DNA from: a bacterium
GTDB taxonomy: Bacteria; Spirochaetota; Spirochaetia; JABEVK01
Assembly: GCA_021781625.1 (NCBI GenBank)
Contig: JAJXWL010000015.1
Location: 1-19,512, forward strand
Length of the DNA: 19,512 nt
Direction: 5' to 3'
Numbering within the stretch: the stretch's first letter is position 1; each line of letters opens with the position of its first letter. The position numbers were made by a program, and so were the translations under genes. Of this stretch, positions 13,065-19,512 are shown piece by piece. The notes beneath the pieces were generated by a model. The model did not search any database. It saw only the letters and a program-made list of their open reading frames with translations, and had not been told where the DNA came from.

Positions 13065-13808
13065 GTATATCGAGCGGTTCTTTGGGACAAAGACGGTACC
13101 TTAGTCGACAGCCTGGGTTCTTGGGTTCGACTTGAACGCGAACTCGCCCTGCTTTTGGGCGAATGGGTGGGGCTTTCCCCCACCCAAAGACCCCTGGCCG
13201 CCGAACAAGTGCTAACGGCCCTGGGTGTAGTCGAGGGTCGACCTACCGCGCAAGGGTTATTGGCCTCAGGGACTCCCGAAACCATACTGACAGCGTTTTA
13301 TACCACCTTCAATCGTTGGACTAAACTCCCTGAACTCACGGAGTTTATGGTCCAAGCCCGTCAATTTCTAGAGCCGCTGGTTCAACACCATACACCCGAC
13401 GCCTTTCCCGGACTCCCTGAAATCGTCCGCCACCTTGCCCAAGGGGGAATCCTTCAAGGTGTGGGCACCTCGGACTCTGTAGCGGGTGCCGAACGCGAAC
13501 TGGGGGCCTTGGGTCTCTTACCGTTTTTTACGGTCCTGATAGGTTCTGACCACCTTAGTGGTTCTGACCAGGTGCGGCCCAAACCACACCCTGACACGGT
13601 TTTCAGGTTTGCTCGCCTGAGCTCGATTCCCGTCGAACAGCTTTTAGTGATTGGGGACACGCCAGCCGATGAAGAGATGGCCTTAACGTCTGGGGCGGAC
13701 TTTTGGGGAGTGTTGTGGGGAACCTCCAGCCGCGAAGATTTTCGACCCACTACCAGGGTCCTTACGGACCCGACCCCCCTGAAGTCGTTGACGACCTTGA
13801 ACTCGTAG
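13044..13808 (+). CDS. HAD-family phosphatase of the thi operon
   Basis: This haloacid dehalogenase-type hydrolase (254 residues from the GTG at 13044) has the family motifs: nucleophile segment VLWDKDGTLVDS (Asp15, Asp17), GVGTSDS for motif II, RPKPHPD with the motif III lysine, and VIGDTPADEEMA for the motif IV acids. A helical cap domain lies between motifs I and II, as in Gph/PGMB-like subfamily I. The GTG at 13023 is an equal alternative start in the same frame; the longer frame to 12900 lies inside thiE and is unlikely. It follows thiE with no gap, so it belongs to the TPP-controlled operon and may act on thiamin monophosphate, though other phosphates are possible. A six-residue insertion from an 18-base duplication precedes motif III. 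Its last 47 bases overlap the converging gene. Confidence 0.8.
   Translation: MRPGNKLVYRAVLWDKDGTLVDSLGSWVRLERELALLLGEWVGLSPTQRPLAAEQVLTALGVVEGRPTAQGLLASGTPETILTAFYTTFNRWTKLPELTEFMVQARQFLEPLVQHHTPDAFPGLPEIVRHLAQGGILQGVGTSDSVAGAERELGALGLLPFFTVLIGSDHLSGSDQVRPKPHPDTVFRFARLSSIPVEQLLVIGDTPADEEMALTSGADFWGVLWGTSSREDFRPTTRVLTDPTPLKSLTTLNS
13542..13570 (+). repeat. 18-base in-frame duplication inside the HAD gene
   Basis: GGTTCTGACCA occurs at 13542-13552 and 13560-13570, a period of 18. It yields GSDHLS-GSDQVR directly before the motif III RPKPHPD. Related HAD enzymes have a single such segment, so the second copy looks like an insertion of six residues. Confidence 0.65.
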
Positions 13809-15390
13809 CCGAACTAGAGGGAACTGGTTCCAGGAACTTCCAAGGATGAAGATCGGCTGTGTTGGTGAACCAGCCCTTCCACCGTTCTTGGTCCAGCATT
13901 TGAGGAGTTCCAAAACAAAACAGCGGGATCAGCACCTGCTGGTTCAAAAGGATCTGTTCAGCGGCGGCGAGCTTCTTTAAGCGGGCGACACCACTGGGCA
14001 GAGCTTTCGCTTCAGAAATATCTTGGTCAAAATCCTTATTATGAAACTGAGCTGGATTGTCGGGTTGGCTCCAAGCTTCTAAAAAAGCCAAAGGGTCTGG
14101 CCAGTCCCCGCGCCAATCCCCGCGAGCCAAGGAGTAGGTCCCTTTCTTCAGACCTTCTTGAAACTCTTTCCAACTGACCGTTTTGAGTTCGACGGTGATG
14201 CCCAAATTGAGTTTCCACTGTTCGACAACGTAAGCGGCAACAGCTTCGTGAAGCGGTCCTGTATTTATGCCCAGGGTCAGCGTAGGAAATTTGGCCCCTT
14301 TTTCATACCCAGCTGACGCTAGCAGAGCCTGGGCTTTCAGAATATTGTCGTGAGCGCACTCAGGCGGTTGGTAGTCGTCAAAGGGGGGACTGACGCTGTA
14401 GAACGGAAAAACCCCAAGTTTCAAAACTCGTTGTGCCAAGACATTCCGGTCAATCGCCAGACTCAGGGCTTCGCGGACGCGTTCATCATTGAGCGGATAG
14501 CTTTTGTCGTCAGGCTTTTCGAGAGGAATGTAAAAGTAGGTGTGCAGACTGGGCACATTTTGAAAGTCCTCGCGCAGTTGGGCATCGCCGAGGTGAGAAT
14601 AGGGAACTTGGGTGGCCCAATCCACTTTGCCCGCCAAATACTCTTTCCAAGCCGCCGTACTGTCGAGCGTCAGAAACTTGAGGGTTTTGATTTTGACAGC
14701 AGAAGCGTCCCAATAGCGTGGGTTAGCCTGGAACACCATATCTTTGCTTTGGGAACCTTCTTTGTTTTTGGAATCGCTTGGAACCAAAAGGTACGGGCCA
14801 TTCACCAGGTCAGGATGGTCGACATTGATGACGGCAAAAGGCGGCAAGGCCAACAATCCTAAAGGAACCAAGGGTTCCAGCAAGGTCAATTGAACGGTCT
14901 GGGGGTCTAAAGCCTTGATGCCCACCGCATTCGCACTACCCTTGCCCTCCTGATACGCGGCGGCTCCTACTAAAAACCGTGTCAGTAAGCCGGGGCTTGG
15001 GGCCTTCTGCTTAGGGTCTAGTTCATGAAGCCACGACTGAACTACGCTATCGGCGTTTATGCGTGAACCATCCGACCAGACAGCACGCCGAAGTCGAAAA
15101 GTCCAAACGCGACCTTGATCGGCCGAGGTCCAACTGTCCGCGAGACCAGGAAGCACCCTCCCCGTAGAGGTGTCCCACTCGACCAAACCTTCATAAAGCG
15201 CTTCAAAAGCCCGCATTTCTGGGGTGGAATAGCCTTGAGACAAGTCGATTTGCTGAGGATTGAACGTCGCGGGCTCGCGGGATTGCGAGAGGACAAACGT
15301 CGCATTTTCAGCGAAGCTGGGCGAAGCCCAGAGAATACCTAGCCCTAAGCACGCGACCCAGACAAGGGATGTTGTTCGGGAACTTTTCAT
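13762..15390 (-). CDS. Peptide-type ABC transporter substrate-binding protein
   Basis: This 542-residue protein matches the SBP_bac_5 (OppA/DppA) family, which captures peptides or similar solutes in the periplasm for an ABC importer. It has a signal peptide (MKSSRTTSLVWVACLGLGILWASPSFA) and no lipobox. Family segments are REPATFNPQQID near the N-terminus, ALYEGLVEWD, LPGLADSWTSADQGRVWTFRLR, NDERVREALSLAIDRNVLAQRV and DWRGDWPDPLAFLEAWSQPDNPAQFHN. The ATG at 15390 is chosen over an in-frame ATG ten codons upstream because AGGAG sits five bases before it and the signal peptide begins there. The chain ends in a Ser/Thr/Gly-rich tail (about SSSATSSRSSTTSGGSGP) beyond the usual fold; this tail is encoded in the overlap with the HAD gene. 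No permease or ATPase genes are adjacent. Confidence 0.9.
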   Translation of the reverse strand: MKSSRTTSLVWVACLGLGILWASPSFAENATFVLSQSREPATFNPQQIDLSQGYSTPEMRAFEALYEGLVEWDTSTGRVLPGLADSWTSADQGRVWTFRLRRAVWSDGSRINADSVVQSWLHELDPKQKAPSPGLLTRFLVGAAAYQEGKGSANAVGIKALDPQTVQLTLLEPLVPLGLLALPPFAVINVDHPDLVNGPYLLVPSDSKNKEGSQSKDMVFQANPRYWDASAVKIKTLKFLTLDSTAAWKEYLAGKVDWATQVPYSHLGDAQLREDFQNVPSLHTYFYIPLEKPDDKSYPLNDERVREALSLAIDRNVLAQRVLKLGVFPFYSVSPPFDDYQPPECAHDNILKAQALLASAGYEKGAKFPTLTLGINTGPLHEAVAAYVVEQWKLNLGITVELKTVSWKEFQEGLKKGTYSLARGDWRGDWPDPLAFLEAWSQPDNPAQFHNKDFDQDISEAKALPSGVARLKKLAAAEQILLNQQVLIPLFCFGTPQMLDQERWKGWFTNTADLHPWKFLEPVPSSSATSSRSSTTSGGSGP

Positions 15391-15405
15391 GCATACTCCT
15401 ATTTC

Positions 15406-15435
15406 TTGACAAATCTCCATGCCCCTCCCTATTCT
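15406..15435 (+). promoter_or_regulatory. Promoter for the acyltransferase gene
   Basis: TTGACA (15406-15411) is a perfect -35; after 18 bases TATTCT (15430-15435) matches the -10 at 4 of 6. A start near 15442 would leave a leader of about 28 bases with AAGGAG before the ATG. Its -10 overlaps the -10 of the opposite promoter. Confidence 0.6.
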
Positions 15436-15460
15436 GAACCTTAGGCTTACATCACTTCAA
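15431..15460 (-). promoter_or_regulatory. Promoter for the peptide-binding protein gene
   Basis: On the minus strand TTGAAG (plus-strand 15455-15460) is followed after 18 bases by CAGAAT (15431-15436), matching the -10 at 4 of 6. Transcription would start near 15424, about 35 bases before the ATG at 15390. Its -10 shares five bases with the plus-strand -10. Confidence 0.45.
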
Positions 15461-15469
15461 GGAGCTTCC

Positions 15470-16354
15470 ATGATAGACATCACGAAGAATTTTGGGCCAG
15501 TCATACAACAAATGGTAAAGAATTCTCAGAAACAGCACGTCGTCTCAGAGGAGAATGTGTGGCAGGAAGGCAACTCCGTCAACCGGCATTTATTTTACAA
15601 AATCATTGAAGAACTCCTGCTTCCGGGAAGTTCTATTGAAGGGTTTGAACACCTCGTGGAACTGCAAAAACTCTCGGCTTCAGGCAAAGCCTGCCTAGTA
15701 CTCATGGAACATTACTCGAATTTCGACCTGCCGTGTTTATTCAACCTCTTAGAAAAACACGGAACTGCCGGCGAGGAGGTGGCCGAAGCTCTGGTCGCCA
15801 TGGCCGGGTACAAGCTCAACGAAGAAAGTCCGGTGGTGCTGGCGTTCACCGAAGCGTTTAGCCGCATCATTATTTACCCGTCCCGTTCCATTGAAGCCCT
15901 CCCCGATAGTCCAGAAAAAGAAGCAGAACTGAAACGAGCCCAGCGAATTAACCTCGCCGCGATGAGGGCTTTATCCAAAGCAAAAACTAGCGGCAAAATG
16001 GTTCTGGTATTTCCCGCAGGAACTCGTTACCGTCCCGGAAAGCCCGAGACCAAACGCGGCGTCAAAGAAATTGATTCGTACATCAAAGGCTTTGATCACA
16101 TGGTTTTTGTCAGCATCAACGGCAACACCCTTCACGTGACCTCGGCCGGAGAAATGCTGGATGACCAAGCCCACAAGGATGTCATTGTGTACGGTGTCAG
16201 CGAAGTCGTTTCGTGTGCCCAGTTCCGCACCGAAGCCCAAGCCCTTTGCCCTGCAGAGATCGATAGCAAACAGTTCACGGTGGATCGTGTCATGGAAAGG
16301 TTGGACGCTTTGCACACCCACTTTGAAGCGGTTCGACAAGAGCGCTTAAGCTAA
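15470..16354 (+). CDS. Glycerolipid acyltransferase (PlsC-like)
   Basis: This 294-residue protein looks like a glycerol-3-phosphate or lysophosphatidate acyltransferase, a membrane phospholipid synthesis enzyme. The HX4D catalytic box is EHYSNFD (His81, Asp86), and the phosphate-binding motif corresponding to the usual PEGTR is FPAGTRYRPG (181-190). No transmembrane segment is obvious, so it may be peripheral. Segments such as LMEHYSNFDLP and the long spacing between the two motifs differ from typical PlsC, so the acceptor may be glycerol-3-phosphate. The ATG at 15470 follows AAGGAG; an in-frame ATG 17 codons upstream is in the promoter. It overlaps the converging UPF0158-GNAT gene by nine bases. 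Confidence 0.75.
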   Translation: MIDITKNFGPVIQQMVKNSQKQHVVSEENVWQEGNSVNRHLFYKIIEELLLPGSSIEGFEHLVELQKLSASGKACLVLMEHYSNFDLPCLFNLLEKHGTAGEEVAEALVAMAGYKLNEESPVVLAFTEAFSRIIIYPSRSIEALPDSPEKEAELKRAQRINLAAMRALSKAKTSGKMVLVFPAGTRYRPGKPETKRGVKEIDSYIKGFDHMVFVSINGNTLHVTSAGEMLDDQAHKDVIVYGVSEVVSCAQFRTEAQALCPAEIDSKQFTVDRVMERLDALHTHFEAVRQERLS

Positions 16355-17209
16355 CCAAAACTCCCACCCTCCTCCACGGTTTTTCCCCCCTTCTCGCTCA
16401 AAAAAGGCTTGGAGGTAAGTTACCGTGCTGGGGAGGCGGTAAATGAGCACTGAGTCCGGAGAATGCTCTGCCACGGTTTGCCTCATTCGACGCCAGAGAG
16501 CTCTTCCCAAGCCCACACCGCGATATTCGGGAGCTACATACCAACCCGAAAGTTCGAAGGCTTCACACCGGGAAAGTTGCCAGAGATTTCCACACAGGAA
16601 CCCCGCCAAGCCCTCTGGGCCTTCGACGGCCCAAGCTAGGACACGGTCGCCCTCTCGGGGTTGCCAAAGTTGAGCCAACTCACGACCTGGTCCCCATAAC
16701 AAAGATACTTCGGCCCAAGCCTGTTCGCTTAAGGACACAATCGACGAAAGGTCGGTGACTGGTCGAATTTGAAAATCCTCTTGAAGCGGGGCTTCCTCTT
16801 CAAAAGAGGCTGACCATACCAAAACCTCCTGCCAGTCTTGGGCCCAACTTTCAACCCGTCGTTCCATGGTTTGACGCTTAAAAGCCTGCCAGCGACGAGT
16901 TAAGGAGGCAAAGGGTTTGAGAGCTGTTTTAAACGCCTTAAAAACACCAACTCCTGCGTCCAGCAACGCGGTGAGTTCTGCTTTAAGTTCTGGATGGCGC
17001 AAGGTGGCCGTAAAAGCGCGCATGGTTTGAAAGCCGTCCAAGCTCGTCCACTCGGGCAGAGGAAGCAAGCGAGGTTCAAGTTCTTCGGTGAACCCCACCA
17101 CTTTGCCCGTGACGAGGTCCAATACTCGAGGATGCTCCTGATCCTCCATGGCAAAAAGGATTTCATCCAAAAGTTGAGGCGTCAAAACTAAAGAATGGTC
17201 GTTGGGCAT
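16346..17209 (-). CDS. UPF0158 domain fused to GNAT acetyltransferase
   Basis: This 287-residue protein has two parts. Residues about 8-125 resemble the uncharacterised UPF0158 family: DEILFAMEDQEHPRVLDLVT, LPLPEWTSLDGFQTMRAF, then GVGVFKAFKTALKPF and a WQAFKRQTMERRVESW helix. Residues about 146-285 form a GNAT N-acetyltransferase domain, with SGWYVAPEYRGVGLGRALW carrying the acetyl-CoA loop RGVGLG (230-235). GNAT enzymes acetylate amines on small molecules or proteins; the substrate here is unknown. The ATG at 17209 comes only six bases after an extended -10, so the message may be leaderless. The gene ends with a nine-base overlap of the acyltransferase stop. Confidence 0.7.
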   Translation of the reverse strand: MPNDHSLVLTPQLLDEILFAMEDQEHPRVLDLVTGKVVGFTEELEPRLLPLPEWTSLDGFQTMRAFTATLRHPELKAELTALLDAGVGVFKAFKTALKPFASLTRRWQAFKRQTMERRVESWAQDWQEVLVWSASFEEEAPLQEDFQIRPVTDLSSIVSLSEQAWAEVSLLWGPGRELAQLWQPREGDRVLAWAVEGPEGLAGFLCGNLWQLSRCEAFELSGWYVAPEYRGVGLGRALWRRMRQTVAEHSPDSVLIYRLPSTVTYLQAFFEREGGKNRGGGWEFWLA

Positions 17210-17215
17210 AACGGG

Positions 17216-17224
17216 ATTGTAGCA
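17216..17224 (-). promoter_or_regulatory. Extended -10 giving a leaderless start
   Basis: On the minus strand TGCTACAAT is an extended -10 (TG-n-TACAAT), followed by CCCGTT and then the ATG at 17209. The transcript would start at or next to the A of ATG. No ribosome-binding site fits between. The -35 region is poor (CTGTCC at a 17-base spacing), which is usual for extended -10 promoters. Confidence 0.55.
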
Positions 17225-17275
17225 TGTTTGTAACCTTTGGACAGGAAAGACGCTTTATTTGCCCGGAGACGCTGT

Positions 17276-18510
17276 ATGAAAAAAGTCGGCTTGGCCCTAT
17301 TTTTGACTTCAATTTTGGTGAGCCCTCTCACCTCCGAAACCCTGACCATCGAGATTTCGCAAAAAACCTTGCAGGCCGCCTTTCCTGAATTAGTCCGGGC
17401 CTTTGAAGCTACCCATCCTGGGGTGAAGTTAAAGCCCATTTTTACCCCCCGTTTCGAGGCTTCGCGCTTGATGCGTGAAGCAGCCTACGGAAACTTACCC
17501 GACTTATTTCAGGCCCCAGCCTGGGCCGCCGATTTCGAACTTGCCCTGAACGGCTATTGTGCCAACCTGGACAGTCTGGCCAAACAAATGCACGTGAACC
17601 CCTCTTTTTTGCCCGGAGTCACCTTTCAGGGGCAAGTCATCGCCCTCCCCACCAACGTGGGAGCGATAGGTTTGGTGGTCAATAAAGCCCTGTTTGCCCG
17701 CATGGATTTGCCCATTCCGACGACGTTCAAACAATTACAACAAGATGCGCAGATTCTTCAGGCTAATGGCATTACTCCCTTTGTGGGAGGCCCCCAAGCC
17801 CTAGAACAACTCACCATGTTGTTGCATAGCTCTCAGTTGGGGGTTCGGGGTTATCAGGACTCTCAAGGGCCAGAAGCTGTCAAGCGTTTTGCGGCCGATA
17901 TGAACTGGGCCCGCGCCAACTGGGGACGTGTCGTGGACCTCAAGCAACTCCTGGCTTTAGTCAAATGGTTTCAAGCCCACAGCCTACCGCCCACCTCAGC
18001 CGCCGTTGCCACCTTTACCGCGGGACAAGTCGGCATGCTATTTGGAAATCAAGACGATGTCAGTGCGATTTTAGACCAACAAAAAGTTCAGGGGAAATTT
18101 TTCGGGGTCGCCTTTATTCCCTTTCCCTGGTCACAGGATCCGGCACAAAATCGTTTTTTTTCTTCGGCGGAAAACACCTTTGTGGTATCCACCCAAGCCT
18201 CGGCACGACACCAACGCGATGCTAAAGCATTTTTAAAGTTTTTAGCCTCGCCTCACGCCCTCGAAATCTGGACCCACCAATGCCGTCTTTTACCGGCCTT
18301 GCGTGATGTTTCGCTCAACGGACTACCCCAGGGCTTTACCGACATCGTCCAAAGTGAAGAACAAAAAGGGGCTTGGCCGTGGGAAATGGCCATGTGCCCC
18401 GAACAAACTTGGCAAGACACCCTTCCGCGAGCCCTTCGAGAAGTCCTCAAAGGCGAACTATCCGGCGAAGGACTAGCCGAGCGCATTAACCGTTCTTGGC
18501 ACGCCAATTA

Positions 18511-18520
<10 letters not shown>
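17276..18520 (+). CDS. Sugar-type ABC transporter substrate-binding protein
   Basis: This 414-residue protein fits the SBP_bac_1 family (maltose/multiple-sugar binding proteins) that delivers carbohydrates to ABC importers from the periplasm. It has a signal peptide (MKKVGLALFLTSILVSPLTS) without a lipobox cysteine. Family segments include AFEATHPGVKLKP, GNLPDLFQAPAWAADFELALNGY, GVTFQGQVIALPTNVGAIGLVVNKALF, FTAGQVGMLFGNQDD and the C-terminal DAKAFLKFLASPHALEIW. The ATG at 17276 has GGAG seven bases upstream; an in-frame ATG at 17237 would add 13 residues before the signal peptide and is disfavoured. No transporter subunits lie beside it. Substrate is unknown. Confidence 0.85.

Positions 18521-19512
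<992 letters not shown>

Overview
The window carries about 16 protein genes from what is probably a diderm (Gram-negative-type) heterotrophic bacterium of roughly 50% G+C. The diderm inference rests on a TolC-type outer-membrane channel gene, an RND pump gene and several exported proteins. The order cannot be fixed without rRNA. The acyltransferase with an EHYSNFD box and the UPF0158-GNAT fusion look spirochaete-like to me, but that is an impression and not a result. Genes are tightly packed: ATGA stop/start overlaps are common and two convergent gene pairs overlap at their 3' ends.

Layout. 1-974: the C-terminal end of a thioredoxin-like protein, then a CcdA-type membrane electron carrier. 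1206-2294: a nitronate monooxygenase/FabK-like flavoprotein, facing the end of a two-gene efflux operon on the minus strand (TolC-like 6665-5439, then RND pump 5442-2425). A small exported protein with two PepSY-like domains (6826-7329) diverges from this operon. 7330-8045 is a 716-base stretch without a confident gene. It holds a possible 48-codon ORF, an intrinsic terminator and a degenerate 22-base repeat array. 8046-9311 (minus): a RumA/RlmD-type 23S rRNA uracil methyltransferase. 9390-13808: a thiamin salvage operon under a TPP riboswitch: thiD, a CytX-like HMP permease, thiM, thiE and a HAD phosphatase. 13762-15390 (minus): a peptide-type ABC binding protein, divergent from an acyltransferase (15470-16354). 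16346-17209 (minus): a UPF0158-GNAT fusion. 17276-18520: a sugar-type ABC binding protein. 18643 to the right edge: enolase, cut by the window.

How the genes work together. The thi operon covers uptake of HMP, its phosphorylation, phosphorylation of hydroxyethylthiazole and their joining to thiamin monophosphate. No de novo genes (thiC, thiG) and no thiL are present here, so the operon looks like salvage. A phosphatase at its end is suggestive. The thioredoxin-like protein and CcdA form a periplasmic thiol-reducing pair. The TolC-RND operon has no periplasmic adaptor gene between or beside it.

The most unusual signals are non-coding. (1) Two related palindromic elements, near 2293-2397 and 7841-8022 in opposite orientation, both lie in spacers where flanking transcription converges. 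(2) Short tandem duplications with a 21-base period recur at gene boundaries (110-147, 9351-9392, 13023-13064, and a degenerate one at 18511-18545). Three of them copy the stop region of a gene. All motif reading was done by eye, with no database search.
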